Shown here one piece after another: positions 1 to 8,796 of a stretch of DNA of 64,000 bases. A model generated the notes under the pieces. That model searched no databases, was not told where the DNA came from, and was given only the letters and a program-made list of their open reading frames with translations. Source of the DNA: Ureibacillus acetophenoni. GTDB taxonomy: Bacteria > Bacillota > Bacilli > Bacillales_A > Planococcaceae. Both the position numbers and the translations under genes were made by a program. Each line of letters starts with the position of its first letter. Position 1 is the first letter of the stretch. The stretch spans positions 310,001 through 374,000 of the forward strand of contig NZ_OBQC01000003.1 of NCBI RefSeq assembly GCF_900220965.1. Reading direction: 5' to 3'.

Positions 1-1188
1 TTGTCTTCTTCCTGCACGACCGGCTTGTTGCCAAGCACTTGCTATATTACCAGGATACCCAGTCATAACACATGCTTGTAATTGACCAATATCAACACCA
101 AGTTCTAATGCATTTGTACTAACTACAACTTGAATCGTTCCATCTCTCAATCCTTTTTCAATGGATCTTCGCTCACTAGGTAAATAACCCCCTCGATAAC
201 CTCGAATGGATTCATCTTGTATTTTCTTTTTTGTTAATTCTTTTAAATACGTGACAAGCATTTCAACACGAACACGAGATTTTGCAAAGACAATCGTTTG
301 AATTCCAGCTTCATGAAGTTTAGTCGTTAAATCACGTACTTCCAACACACTACTTCTTCGAACTCCAAAAGTAGGATGTACGATAGGAGGATTATAAAAT
401 AAGAATGTTTTCTTTCCAACTGGTGCACCCGAATCGGCGATCAGTTGGTGTGATGTATTTGTTAACTTCTCCGCCAGTTCTTTTGGATTTAAAATTGTAG
501 CTGAAGTACATATAAAAATAGGATCACTACCATAAAACTGACAAATTCTTTTTAATCGTCTTATTACATGTGCGACATGACTACCAAAAACACCTTTGTA
601 TGTATGTAATTCATCGATAACAATATATTTTAAGTTTTCGAAAAGAGAAACCCATTTTGTATGATGTGGCAAAATACCCGAATGGAGCATATCTGGATTA
701 GTCATAACAATATGGCCGGCTTTTCTAATTTTTTGTCGAATGGCTGGTGCAGTATCACCGTCATATGTATAACTAAATATTTCTTCTTCCATACTTTCTA
801 TCAAATTATTTAAATCTGTCTTTTGATCTTGTGCTAACGCTTTTGTAGGAAATAAATAGATTGCTCGACTCGAAGGATCTTGTAAAATTTGCTGTAATAC
901 AGGTAAATGATAACATAGGGACTTCCCTGAAGCTGTTGGTGTAACTGCTGTAAATGATTGTCCACTAGTTGCATAATCATAGGCTTGTCGTTGGTGAGTA
1001 TAGAGCTGACCAATTCCTCTATCAATTAAAGCCTTTTTAATAGAAGGATGCAATTGTTCAGGAAAAGGTGCGTACTGAGCAGGTTTTGCCTCTAACGTTT
1101 CAATATGTAAGATATTTTGTTTCATATCCGGATCGTTTTTCCAGCTTTGAACGATTTCGTCGACGGATTTCTTCTTATTTAACTGCAT
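1..1188 (-). CDS. mrfA: DEAD/DEAH-box helicase MrfA (YprA), 5' part only
   Basis: The first 396 codons of a superfamily 2 helicase; the rest lies beyond base 1. Visible are the nucleotide-binding motif TPTASGKS (residues 83-90), a DELH form of the DEAH box (192-195) typical of the DUF1998/MrfA family, and motif VI QQAGRAGRR at the very edge. In B. subtilis MrfA is a 3'-5' DNA helicase that works with the YprB nuclease MrfB in mitomycin-type repair; the missing C-terminus should carry the zinc-binding DUF1998 domain. The ATG at 1188 directly follows the stop of yppE, so the two are probably cotranscribed. The reading frame is unbroken to the edge. Identity is very likely; completeness cannot be judged. 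Confidence 0.93.
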   Translation of the reverse strand, partial: MQLNKKKSVDEIVQSWKNDPDMKQNILHIETLEAKPAQYAPFPEQLHPSIKKALIDRGIGQLYTHQRQAYDYATSGQSFTAVTPTASGKSLCYHLPVLQQILQDPSSRAIYLFPTKALAQDQKTDLNNLIESMEEEIFSYTYDGDTAPAIRQKIRKAGHIVMTNPDMLHSGILPHHTKWVSLFENLKYIVIDELHTYKGVFGSHVAHVIRRLKRICQFYGSDPIFICTSATILNPKELAEKLTNTSHQLIADSGAPVGKKTFLFYNPPIVHPTFGVRRSSVLEVRDLTTKLHEAGIQTIVFAKSRVRVEMLVTYLKELTKKKIQDESIRGYRGGYLPSERRSIEKGLRDGTIQVVVSTNALELGVDIGQLQACVMTGYPGNIASAWQQAGRAGRRQ

Positions 1189-1189
1189 A

Positions 1190-1546
1190 TTATTTACCCT
1201 CCTGTAAGAAGCGTAAAATATTCGATAATGTATAGTGAACAGATTGAATGGATTGAATAATTCTCTTTTTACTTGTTTCCTTATAAAAGGACTGCACAAC
1301 AAATTGGTTCATAGCATCTACCACGTTTGCTATTTGAACCTCATGTACATATTTCGGCTGATTTTTGCGAATCCAATTGTTTGCTGCAAGTTGCCACTCG
1401 TTTAACATAGCTTGTATTCGATCTGCGTAAGGTTTTACTTCTTCAAAAAACAAAGGTGTTGCGTCCATCTCACGCATTTTAAAAAAGCGGTCGACAGACG
1501 CATCACACTCTTCTATTAATTGTTTTGTTTGTTCGATCAATGTCAT
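1190..1546 (-). CDS. yppE: YppE family protein (DUF1798)
   Basis: A 118-residue helical cytoplasmic protein of the YppE/DUF1798 family, function unknown. It lacks signal peptide and membrane segments and is rich in Trp, Gln and Lys, as expected for the small helical-bundle fold. A longer reading begins at 1567, but a Shine-Dalgarno GAGG lies 8 nt before the ATG at 1546, so that start is preferred. It sits between mrfA (1 nt away, downstream) and a small unknown gene (upstream), opposite to recU, which is also the neighbourhood of yppE in B. subtilis. Family assignment is by recognition of sequence and context. Confidence 0.8.
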   Translation of the reverse strand: MTLIEQTKQLIEECDASVDRFFKMREMDATPLFFEEVKPYADRIQAMLNEWQLAANNWIRKNQPKYVHEVQIANVVDAMNQFVVQSFYKETSKKRIIQSIQSVHYTLSNILRFLQEGK

Positions 1547-1572
1547 TTTCGTTACCTCTATAAACATTTTTA

Positions 1573-1791
1573 CTATTTATAGTGTACCAAAAATTTACGA
1601 GAATCACTACTATAAGGGGAACAAGTATTCTTTACATGAAATTGCTTTTCTGCTAAGCTTACTTTCTGATGAGTGTTTAATAGACTAGTTAAAAATGCAT
1701 CATTCATAGCGTTTCGTTCATTTTCTATTTTTCTACTTAGCATCTCATCAATACAATCTATTTGTGTTAGAAGCATTTGAATTCTATTCAA
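1573..1791 (-). CDS. small protein of unknown function
   Basis: I do not recognise this 72-residue protein. It probably starts at TTG 1791, because AAGGAGG stands 8 nt upstream; an ATG start at 1854 would put that ribosome site inside the gene. The protein is charged and probably helical in its first 45 residues, with no membrane segment, and ends in a basic Ser-rich tail. It lies 26 nt upstream of the yppE start on the same strand, so the two are probably one transcript. B. subtilis has other small ypp genes in this interval, but I see no clear match to them. Confidence 0.6.
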   Translation of the reverse strand: MNRIQMLLTQIDCIDEMLSRKIENERNAMNDAFLTSLLNTHQKVSLAEKQFHVKNTCSPYSSDSRKFLVHYK

Positions 1792-1894
1792 ACTGACCAA
1801 CCTCCTTAGCAAGTATATTCCTTGTATCAATTGAAATTCCTTTCGGCTTGTCAAAACTAGACATAGGATGCTAAAAGAAGAAAAAATTCGATAA

Positions 1895-2030
1895 TCTTTC
1901 GTCCCGGTGCAAGCGTCTGTAAAACGCCCATTTCAAATTATGAGGAAAAAATAATATCTTTTTAGTAGGAGTACAACGGTCGCTAACACCCCGATTGGTC
2001 TAACTAACAATCAGTGTACCTAAAGATGCC
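1895..2030. other. intergenic block with nested inverted repeats, unassigned
   Basis: This stretch between the yppE-side operon and recU is richer in G+C than its surroundings. It has a short hairpin (GCGT/ACGC, 1913-1927). It also has a nested structure in which GTACA (1971-1975) pairs with TGTAC (2015-2019) around GATTG/CAATC (1993-2012). No clear terminator T-run follows on either strand and no reading frame fits. It could be an untranslated leader, an RNA, or the remnant of a lost gene. I do not recognise a family. Confidence 0.3.
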
Positions 2031-2035
2031 ACTGT

Positions 2036-2063
2036 TTGAAGTTTCTCCTTATGTTAATATTAA
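2036..2063 (+). promoter_or_regulatory. possible sigma-A promoter for recU-ponA
   Basis: TTGAAG (2036-2041) and TATTAA (2058-2063) are separated by 16 bp, 40 nt before the recU start. The match is moderate and the DNA is AT-rich, so this is tentative. Confidence 0.35.
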
Positions 2064-2102
2064 TCTAAATGAATGGTTATCATTTTGAAGAAGGGTGATT
2101 GC

Positions 2103-2729
2103 ATGACGATTCGTTATCCGAATGGCAAACTTTATAAGCCATCTAGTGAAACTCCAAATGTATTAAAGGCGAAAAAGAAAGTAAAAAACCTTTCATTTAG
2201 TAATCGAGGAAAAACCCTTGAAGATGAAATCAATGAAACGAATCTTTTTTACTTAAATCATCAAATTGCAGTCATTCATAAGAAACCTGTTCCAATCCAA
2301 ATCGTCAAAGTAGAGTACCCGAAGAGAAGTGCAGCTGTTATAAGAGAAGCCTACTTCCGTACTGCTTCTACGACAGATTACAATGGAGTGTGGAATGGAT
2401 ATTATATAGACTTTGAAGCTAAGGAAACGGAAAGCAAAACATCGTTTCCATTAAAGAATGTGCACCATCATCAAATCAAACATATGGAAGATGTTATAAA
2501 TCAACAGGGAATCGCATTTTTAATTGTTCGATTCTCAAAATTAGATAGATATTTTTTATTACCATTTAAAATATTGTTAGAAGCATGGAATGGTATAGAA
2601 AAAGGCGGACCCAAGTCAATACCTTTAAAAATGTTTGAAACTAGTTCTTATGAAATTAAACCTGGTTTTAATCCAAGGATTGATTATTTATCTGCTATGG
2701 AAAAATTGATTACAAACAAAGAAAAATAG
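2103..2729 (+). CDS. recU: Holliday junction resolvase RecU
   Basis: A 208-residue RecU, the resolvase that cuts Holliday junctions in Firmicutes during recombination and chromosome segregation. The N-terminus MTIRYPNG is typical of the family. The nuclease core is seen at D92, D103, E105 and K107 (motif IDFEAKET), with the flexible stalk region between residues 60 and 85. The ATG at 2103 follows AAGGGTGAT by 5 nt; the longer reading from 2073 has no ribosome site. ponA follows after 23 nt, the conserved recU-ponA pair (prfA-ponA in older B. subtilis naming). Confidence 0.96.
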   Translation: MTIRYPNGKLYKPSSETPNVLKAKKKVKNLSFSNRGKTLEDEINETNLFYLNHQIAVIHKKPVPIQIVKVEYPKRSAAVIREAYFRTASTTDYNGVWNGYYIDFEAKETESKTSFPLKNVHHHQIKHMEDVINQQGIAFLIVRFSKLDRYFLLPFKILLEAWNGIEKGGPKSIPLKMFETSSYEIKPGFNPRIDYLSAMEKLITNKEK

Positions 2730-2752
2730 TTTGTAGAAGTGAGGAGAATATT

Positions 2753-5344
2753 GTGGCTGAAAAAAGAACACGTGAAGAATTAAAACGTGAACGTGCTAAA
2801 GAAAAAAGACAACAAAAAAAACCAGTTAAATCATGGATTAAACGTATAATCCTATCTATATTGGCAATAGGTTTGGCAGGATTTATATTTGGCGTTGGGT
2901 TGTTCGTATATTACGCAAGCTCAGCACCAGAATTAAATGAAGAATTATTGAAAGATCCAATCTCTGCTGAATTTTATGATAAAAACGGTGAGTTATTTGC
3001 AAAGATCGGTGTTGAAACCCGTAAATATGTAAAATATGAAGACATACCGCAAGATATGGTTGACGCAATTCTTGCAACAGAAGACGTTCGATTCTTTGAC
3101 CATTTCGGAGTAGATGTTTGGAGAACAATGGGTGCTGTTCTTGCAAACTTCCGAGATGGCTTTGGTGCACAAGGTGGTAGTACAATTACCCAACAAGTAG
3201 TTAAAAATTCATTCTTAAGTAACGACAAAGCATTAAAACGTAAAGCTCAAGAAGCGTGGCTAGCGGTACAATTAGAACAACAATACGATAAAGAAGAAAT
3301 TTTCGAAATGTATTTTAATAAAATTCTAATGTCTGGTAGAATTTATGGTTTTGGGACAGCTGCAGAATATTTCTTCGGTAAAGAATTAAATGAACTTGAG
3401 TTAGATGAAATGGCGTTACTTGCTGGTATGCCGCAAAGTCCAAACAGATATAACCCATTTAAAAATCCAGAACGTGCACAACAACGTCGTGACTTAGTAT
3501 TAGACTTAATGGTATTACATGAAAAAATTACAAAAGAAGAAGCTGAAGCTGCGAAACAAATTGACGTTACTTCTCGATTATTAGCGGAAGAAGAACGACA
3601 AACTGTAGCTGGTACACAATACGATGCATTCCTTGACATCGTACAAAACGAGATTGAAGCAAATGGTGATGGTGAATTATTAAGCGAAGGTATAAAAGTT
3701 TATACAACACTTGACCCAAATGCTCAAACAGTCGTTGAAAATGTTATGAATAACCCAGCTAACTTCCCTACTGAAACAATCCAATCAGGAGTTGCAGTTA
3801 TAGATACAAAAACTGGTGCTATACGAGCAATTGGTGGTGGACGTGATTTCGGTGCCGATCGTAGTTATAACTTTGCTGACGATTTAAAGGGACGATCACC
3901 TGGTTCAACGATGAAACCATTACTTGATTATGGACCAGCATTCGAACATTTAAAATGGTCAACTGGACAAACGATTGTAGATGATAAAATTACTTATACA
4001 GGATCAAATCAAGCAATAACAAACTGGGATAACAAATATTTAGGAACGATGACAGTTCGTGAAGCATTATATACTTCTCGAAATGTTCCGGCTGTAAAAA
4101 CACTACAAGCAGTAGGCCAAGATAAAGCAACACAATTTATATCTAAATTAGGAATTGAAACCGATGGTGTTTTTGAGTCCGACGCAATCGGTGGCGGTAA
4201 AGTTAGAATGACACCTATTCAAATGGCTGCTTCATACGCTGCTTTTGGTAATAATGGTGTTTACAATGACCCACATGCCGTTACTGAAATTGTATATCGT
4301 GATGGTTCAAAGAAAACCTACGAAAATGATACTGTCGTTGCCATGCAAGACTACACTGCATATATGGTAACAGATATTTTAAGAGATGCTGTAAGTAACA
4401 AGCAAGGTGCTTCTGCGTCTAGAGCGGGTATTTCAGGTCTTGATGTAGCAGGAAAATCAGGAACGACAAACTACTCTTCTGAGGATTTTGCTAAATTTAA
4501 CTTACCAAATTCTGCGGTACCCGATGCTTGGTTTGCAGGCTATACGACAAACTATTCCATTGCTATTTGGAGCGGTTATAGAAATTACAGTGATCCAATC
4601 ACAACGTGGGATGAGCGATTCTTACCACAAACATTATTTAAGACTATAATGTCTCAAATTTCAGCAAATGTTGAAACACCAAGATTCAGCAAACCAAGTA
4701 CTGTTGTTGAGGCAACTATTGAAGTTGGTACTGATCCATTAAAACTTGCGAGTGAACATACTCCAGATAACATGCGTGTAACTGAATTATTTGTTAAAGG
4801 AACAGAACCTACAGAAGTGTCCGATAAATACAAGGCACTCGAATTAGATGCACCTTCTAATTTACAAGCTATTGTAAATGAAGCTGGCGGATTAGTCGAC
4901 TTAATGTGGGAATATACACCACCAACAATAGAAACTGGTGAAGATGAAGAAGGAAATGAACAGACAGTTCCAATTTCGTTTGAAGTTAGTATGTCAGTTG
5001 ATGATGGTGAATCAATTGTTATCGGAACGACTGATCAGATGCATGTAACAATTCCAAATCTCGAATATGGAAGAAACTATACGTTCTCAGTAGTTGCAGT
5101 TTCAGATGATGTAAGAAGTGATCCTGCTACCGTTTCAACAACTCTTGAAAATCCAATTGTAGATCCAGAGATAGAAGATCCGACGATTGAAGATCCTGAA
5201 GTTGATTGGGAAAACGATGAAAACAATAGTGGAAATCCATCTGGTGAAGAAAATGGATCGAATGAAGGCGAACCAGTAAACCAGCCTAATTCACCTAACC
5301 AACCTAATAAGCCTGGACGCGGAAATCAGGATAATAATGATTAG
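2753..5344 (+). CDS. ponA: class A penicillin-binding protein 1 (PBP1)
   Basis: A bifunctional peptidoglycan synthase of 863 residues starting at GTG, with GAGGAG just upstream. A basic cytoplasmic tail (1-27) precedes one membrane anchor (about 30-53). The GT51 transglycosylase domain has its catalytic Glu in ATED (E109) and the GGSTITQQ motif. The transpeptidase domain has S385-T-M-K388, S442-R-N444 and K568-S-G-T571. After about residue 690 come a fibronectin-type-III-like segment and a low-complexity tail rich in Glu, Asn, Pro and Gly, as in other Bacillales PBP1. It acts outside the membrane in lateral and septal wall growth. A strong terminator follows. Confidence 0.97.
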   Translation: MAEKRTREELKRERAKEKRQQKKPVKSWIKRIILSILAIGLAGFIFGVGLFVYYASSAPELNEELLKDPISAEFYDKNGELFAKIGVETRKYVKYEDIPQDMVDAILATEDVRFFDHFGVDVWRTMGAVLANFRDGFGAQGGSTITQQVVKNSFLSNDKALKRKAQEAWLAVQLEQQYDKEEIFEMYFNKILMSGRIYGFGTAAEYFFGKELNELELDEMALLAGMPQSPNRYNPFKNPERAQQRRDLVLDLMVLHEKITKEEAEAAKQIDVTSRLLAEEERQTVAGTQYDAFLDIVQNEIEANGDGELLSEGIKVYTTLDPNAQTVVENVMNNPANFPTETIQSGVAVIDTKTGAIRAIGGGRDFGADRSYNFADDLKGRSPGSTMKPLLDYGPAFEHLKWSTGQTIVDDKITYTGSNQAITNWDNKYLGTMTVREALYTSRNVPAVKTLQAVGQDKATQFISKLGIETDGVFESDAIGGGKVRMTPIQMAASYAAFGNNGVYNDPHAVTEIVYRDGSKKTYENDTVVAMQDYTAYMVTDILRDAVSNKQGASASRAGISGLDVAGKSGTTNYSSEDFAKFNLPNSAVPDAWFAGYTTNYSIAIWSGYRNYSDPITTWDERFLPQTLFKTIMSQISANVETPRFSKPSTVVEATIEVGTDPLKLASEHTPDNMRVTELFVKGTEPTEVSDKYKALELDAPSNLQAIVNEAGGLVDLMWEYTPPTIETGEDEEGNEQTVPISFEVSMSVDDGESIVIGTTDQMHVTIPNLEYGRNYTFSVVAVSDDVRSDPATVSTTLENPIVDPEIEDPTIEDPEVDWENDENNSGNPSGEENGSNEGEPVNQPNSPNQPNKPGRGNQDNND

Positions 5345-5354
5345 TGTATAATAT

Positions 5355-5400
5355 AAAAGCTATCCCTCAAGTGCGAATCACTTGAGGGATAGCTTTTTTA
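5355..5400 (+). terminator. terminator of recU-ponA
   Basis: A perfect 19-bp stem (5355-5373 with 5379-5397) with a 5-nt loop, followed by T residues, ends 10 nt after the ponA stop. Confidence 0.95.
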
Positions 5401-5448
5401 CCAGTAACGGAGGACAAACTTCCCTCCCTTTACTATATTTAGGAATAA

Positions 5449-5491
5449 ATAAAAAGCAGTTAAAGTTCCACATCGTAAACTTTAACTGCTT
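5449..5491 (-). terminator. terminator of the dnaD-nth-ypoC operon
   Basis: A 14-bp stem (5454-5467 with 5478-5491) is followed on the minus strand by TTTTATTTATT. It lies 30 nt after the ypoC stop and faces the ponA terminator. Confidence 0.9.
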
Positions 5492-5520
5492 AAGTATTGT
5501 ACATTGAAATCGGATTGGTA

Positions 5521-5874
5521 CTAATTTTTCTTCACTCGTAATCGAGCAAGTTTCTTTTTCGTTTCTTTGAATAACTCGTCCAATTGACGGTAACATGCGT
5601 ACTGACCTGGTCTAGCTTTTATAAATGATAATCGTTCCATTCCGTTTATAGGTAATACCTCATAATCCTCATTCTGGTTAATTTCTGTATTTTCTTGATC
5701 AGAGGTTGTAATAATTAATTGTTCATATAAATGAATGCCCTTTAACATTAAATCGCTTGCTTGACCGTTACGTTCGTCATGGGCTTCATGAATTTGTTTG
5801 CTCAGTTGTTCCCAATCAGCAAACAGAGGATCTACTACCTCTTTTTGTATAGTATTTGGATTAAAAGGAATCAT
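5521..5874 (-). CDS. ypoC: YpoC family protein
   Basis: A 117-residue cytoplasmic protein matching the YpoC family, function unknown. The N-terminal part is acidic and the last 15 residues are strongly basic (Lys/Arg), which could suggest nucleic-acid contact; that is inference. Its ATG overlaps the nth stop by 4 nt (ATGA), indicating translational coupling at the end of the dnaD-nth-ypoC operon, the same order as in B. subtilis. A strong terminator follows. Confidence 0.85.
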   Translation of the reverse strand: MIPFNPNTIQKEVVDPLFADWEQLSKQIHEAHDERNGQASDLMLKGIHLYEQLIITTSDQENTEINQNEDYEVLPINGMERLSFIKARPGQYACYRQLDELFKETKKKLARLRVKKN

Positions 5875-6530
5875 ACTTTCACCAATCCCTTTTTCAATCG
5901 TTTTTGACCCTCACGGCATAGGTCTAATAATGGACATGTTCCACATTGAGGATTTTGTGCTTTACAGTGGTAACGACCAAAGAAAATTAACTGATGGTGG
6001 GTTTTTGACCACTTTTCTTTTGGCGTTTTTTTCATGATTGTTTCTTCTACTTCTAATACAGAGTCTTTCCATCGGCATAAACCGAGTCTTTTCGAGACAC
6101 GTTCAACATGTGTATCTACAGCTAATGCAGGAATGTCAAATGCTACTGATAATACTACATTTGCCGTTTTTCTACCTACACCAGGTAATGTTACAAGTTC
6201 CTCACGGGTTTGTGGTACTTCCCCGCTAAATTCAGTGATTAGTTTTTCGCTTAAAAGCTGTATATTCTTCGCTTTATTTCGATACAGTCCAATTGAACGT
6301 ATATCCTGCTGTAACTCTTCTAATGAAACAGCTAAATAATCTTCTGGTGTCTTATATTTTTTAAATAAATCTTTCGTTACTTTGTTAACTAATACATCTG
6401 TACATTGAGCTGATAATAATGTCGCAATTGTTAACTCAAACGGGTTATCGTGGACGAGCTCACAATGTGCATCTGGAAACATTCGATCCATTTCCTCTAA
6501 ACAATGTTCCCATTGTTTCTTCGTAAGCAC
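5871..6530 (-). CDS. nth: endonuclease III (DNA glycosylase/AP lyase)
   Basis: A 219-residue base-excision repair enzyme for oxidised pyrimidines. The helix-hairpin-helix LPGVGRKTA (115-123) carries the catalytic Lys121, and Asp139 lies in AVDTHVERV. Four cysteines (189, 196, 199, 205) with C-x6-C-x2-C-x5-C spacing bind the [4Fe-4S] cluster. Length is normal for the family. It lies 11 nt downstream of dnaD and is coupled to ypoC by a 4-nt overlap, a conserved Bacillales arrangement. Confidence 0.97.
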   Translation of the reverse strand: MLTKKQWEHCLEEMDRMFPDAHCELVHDNPFELTIATLLSAQCTDVLVNKVTKDLFKKYKTPEDYLAVSLEELQQDIRSIGLYRNKAKNIQLLSEKLITEFSGEVPQTREELVTLPGVGRKTANVVLSVAFDIPALAVDTHVERVSKRLGLCRWKDSVLEVEETIMKKTPKEKWSKTHHQLIFFGRYHCKAQNPQCGTCPLLDLCREGQKRLKKGLVKV

Positions 6531-6541
6531 TACGTTTCCCC

Positions 6542-7264
6542 CTATTCTCTTTCATCCAACCAATTGTAAAACGAAACTTTTGGCGCTTGGTTTGCTTGGT
6601 TTGTTTTAGTTGTTGGTGGGACAAATGTTGTTTTTGAATGGAACTGTTGTGTATGTTGTTCCACTTGTTTTATAGAAGTAATATTCTTTTTCTTCCATTC
6701 AAATAAAATTCGATCGATATATCTTAAACTTACTTTACCTGCAAGAACCGATTCCTTCAATGCTGCTTTAATCAATTCTGGTGTATGTTTATCTACATCT
6801 AACCACATGGAAATGGTTTCTAACTCCATTGGTGAAAGAAGTCTACCGAATTCTTGTTCGAAGATGGTAAACAGTTCCCCTTCTTCATTTTTCTTCGTAT
6901 TTTTTTCTTCCACATTTTCTTTAGATTCAAGTAGGTCTAGTATTCTTTCCCATAATGGGTAAATCGAATATTTTTCAAAGATTTTCCCACTATTGTTTAC
7001 ACCTTGTGAAATTTCAAGAAACCCTTTTTGTAGTAATCGCTGTAATTGAATTGCAATTTCGTTATTTGTTTTATGCAATCGTAGTTCTAAATCGTTTGGA
7101 GTTGGAAAGTCATTATTTTCTGCATGAAAAGCAATTAAATGTAGTAGGATGATTGCTTCATCATCTGTAATATTTAATTCTTTATAATGCTTAAAAAATA
7201 AATGAGGGATTAGAACAGTTTCTTGCCCTGTCCAAATACGAAGTCTATGATTTTTTTCATGCAT
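6542..7264 (-). CDS. dnaD: primosomal protein DnaD
   Basis: DnaD (240 residues) helps remodel DNA at oriC and restarts replication with DnaB and DnaI in low-GC Gram-positives. The N-terminal winged-helix domain (about 1-115) is followed by an acidic Lys/Glu linker and the DDBH2 DNA-binding domain (about 130-200), which contains the YxxxRILFEWKKKNI region. It ends in the usual FYNWLDE motif. The ATG at 7264 is chosen because AAAGGGGA precedes it at proper distance; the ATG at 7282 has none. It is the first gene of dnaD-nth-ypoC. Confidence 0.95.
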   Translation of the reverse strand: MHEKNHRLRIWTGQETVLIPHLFFKHYKELNITDDEAIILLHLIAFHAENNDFPTPNDLELRLHKTNNEIAIQLQRLLQKGFLEISQGVNNSGKIFEKYSIYPLWERILDLLESKENVEEKNTKKNEEGELFTIFEQEFGRLLSPMELETISMWLDVDKHTPELIKAALKESVLAGKVSLRYIDRILFEWKKKNITSIKQVEQHTQQFHSKTTFVPPTTKTNQANQAPKVSFYNWLDERE

Positions 7265-7352
7265 AATGATTCCCCTTTCCATATTAAAGTGATATACATT
7301 ACTAATTTACTATGTAATTAGAAACGGATTTTACCATCAGCTTAGAAAAGCA

Positions 7353-7379
7353 CACCTCGACCCAAAATAGGTCGAGGTG
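7353..7379. terminator. hairpin between asnS and dnaD, probable second terminator
   Basis: A perfect 10-bp stem CACCTCGACC/GGTCGAGGTG with a 7-nt loop. The flanks are T-rich on both strands (TGCTTTTCT on minus, GTCTTTTCTT on plus). With only minus-strand genes around, it probably backs up the asnS terminator. Confidence 0.65.
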
Positions 7380-7430
7380 ATGTCTTTTCTTATGCGGATT
7401 ACCTATAAACTTATAATATCCTATCCGCCA

Positions 7431-7457
7431 AAGAAAACGTCCGCTTTTGACGGACGC
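7431..7457 (-). terminator. terminator of aspB-asnS
   Basis: CGTCCG/CGGACG stem (7438-7456) followed on the minus strand by TTTTCTTT, 20 nt after the asnS stop. Confidence 0.85.
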
Positions 7458-7476
7458 TTCTCTTAAAAACTGTTAT

Positions 7477-8772
7477 TTATGGATAAAGTCTGTTTAATAA
7501 TCTTGGGAATGGAATACATTCACGAACGTGTTCTGCTCCACTAATCCACGCAACAGTACGTTCAATTCCTATACCAAATCCAGAATGAGGTACAGATCCT
7601 TGCTTACGAAGCTCTAAATACCAAGCATATGCTTTTTCATCTAAGTTATGCTCTTTTATTCTTTGTTTTAATAAATCATAATCCCAAATACGTTCAGATC
7701 CACCTATAATTTCTCCATACCCTTCCGGGGCAATTAAATCCGCGCATAACACTACATCATCGCGATCTGGATGTGGTTGCATATAGAACGGTTTAATTCC
7801 AACTGGATAGTTTACGATAAATACTGGTTTATCATACTTTTGCGCAATGGCAGTTTCATGAGGTGCTCCGAAATCATCGCCCCATTCAATATCTGTAAAT
7901 CCGTTTTCGTGTAAGAATTTAATTGCATCATCGTACGTAATACGTGGGAATGGTGCCTGAACTTTTTCTAGTTTAGATACATCTCTTCCTAGTCTTTCTA
8001 GTTCAATTTTGCAATTTTTTACTACCGATTGAACAATAAACGAAACATATTGTTCTTGTACTTCTAAACTTTCTTCATGTTCAACAAAAGCCATTTCAGG
8101 CTCCATCATCCAGAACTCAATTAAATGACGGCGAGTTTTTGATTTTTCAGCACGGAATGTTGGACCGAAAGAAAATACTTTTCCTAATGCCATAGCAGCA
8201 GCTTCCAAATGTAACTGTCCTGATTGAGATAGGAATGCATCTTCATCAAAATATTTTGTATGGAATAGTTCTGATGTTCCTTCTGGTGAAGAACCCGTTA
8301 AAATTGGCGGATCTATTTTAACAAAACCATTATTATTAAAGAATTCGTAAGTCGCGCGAATTACTTCATTTCGAACTTTCATAATTGCATGTTGTTTTCT
8401 TGAACGTAACCAAAGATGACGGTTGTCCATCAAGAATTCTACCCCGTGTTCTTTTGGTGTAATCGGGTAATCTTGTGCCATTTGAATAACGTCAATTCCA
8501 GTAATAGCTAATTCACAGCCAAAACTAGAACGAGTGTCTTCTTTTACAACACCAGTTACATACATTGATGATTCTTGCGTTAAGCCTTTTGCTGTTGTGA
8601 ATAATTCTTCACCAACTTCTTCTTTTACAAGTACACCTTGTACGAATCCTGATCCATCACGAAGTTGTAAAAATGCGATTTTTCCACTAGAACGTTTATT
8701 TGCTAACCAAACTCCTAGTTTTACTGTTTCACCAATATGATTTGGCATTTCAGAAATAGTAATTTTATTCAT
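7477..8772 (-). CDS. asnS: asparaginyl-tRNA synthetase
   Basis: A 431-residue class IIb synthetase that charges tRNA-Asn. The N-terminal OB-fold anticodon-binding domain (about 1-115) contains [13 protein letters not shown]. The catalytic core has motif 2 ([15 protein letters not shown]) and motif 3 at the C-terminus ([13 protein letters not shown]). The ATG at 8772 has GGAGG at good spacing; the reading from 8790 would include the ribosome site. It follows aspB by 24 nt, linking aspartate-family metabolism with Asn-tRNA formation as in B. subtilis. No T-box leader is visible. Confidence 0.97.
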   Translation of the reverse strand: MNKITISEMPNHIGETVKLGVWLANKRSSGKIAFLQLRDGSGFVQGVLVKEEVGEELFTTAKGLTQESSMYVTGVVKEDTRSSFGCELAITGIDVIQMAQDYPITPKEHGVEFLMDNRHLWLRSRKQHAIMKVRNEVIRATYEFFNNNGFVKIDPPILTGSSPEGTSELFHTKYFDEDAFLSQSGQLHLEAAAMALGKVFSFGPTFRAEKSKTRRHLIEFWMMEPEMAFVEHEESLEVQEQYVSFIVQSVVKNCKIELERLGRDVSKLEKVQAPFPRITYDDAIKFLHENGFTDIEWGDDFGAPHETAIAQKYDKPVFIVNYPVGIKPFYMQPHPDRDDVVLCADLIAPEGYGEIIGGSERIWDYDLLKQRIKEHNLDEKAYAWYLELRKQGSVPHSGFGIGIERTVAWISGAEHVRECIPFPRLLNRLYP

Positions 8773-8796
8773 AGTGCCTCCAAAAAACAATTAGTT

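Noticed and set aside
2883-3639. Several minus-strand frames inside ponA
   Set aside because: They are antisense shadows without ribosome sites; ponA on the plus strand has all family motifs.
5378-5596. 72-codon minus-strand frame over the ponA/ypoC terminators
   Set aside because: It spans terminator hairpins and the end of ypoC in another frame.
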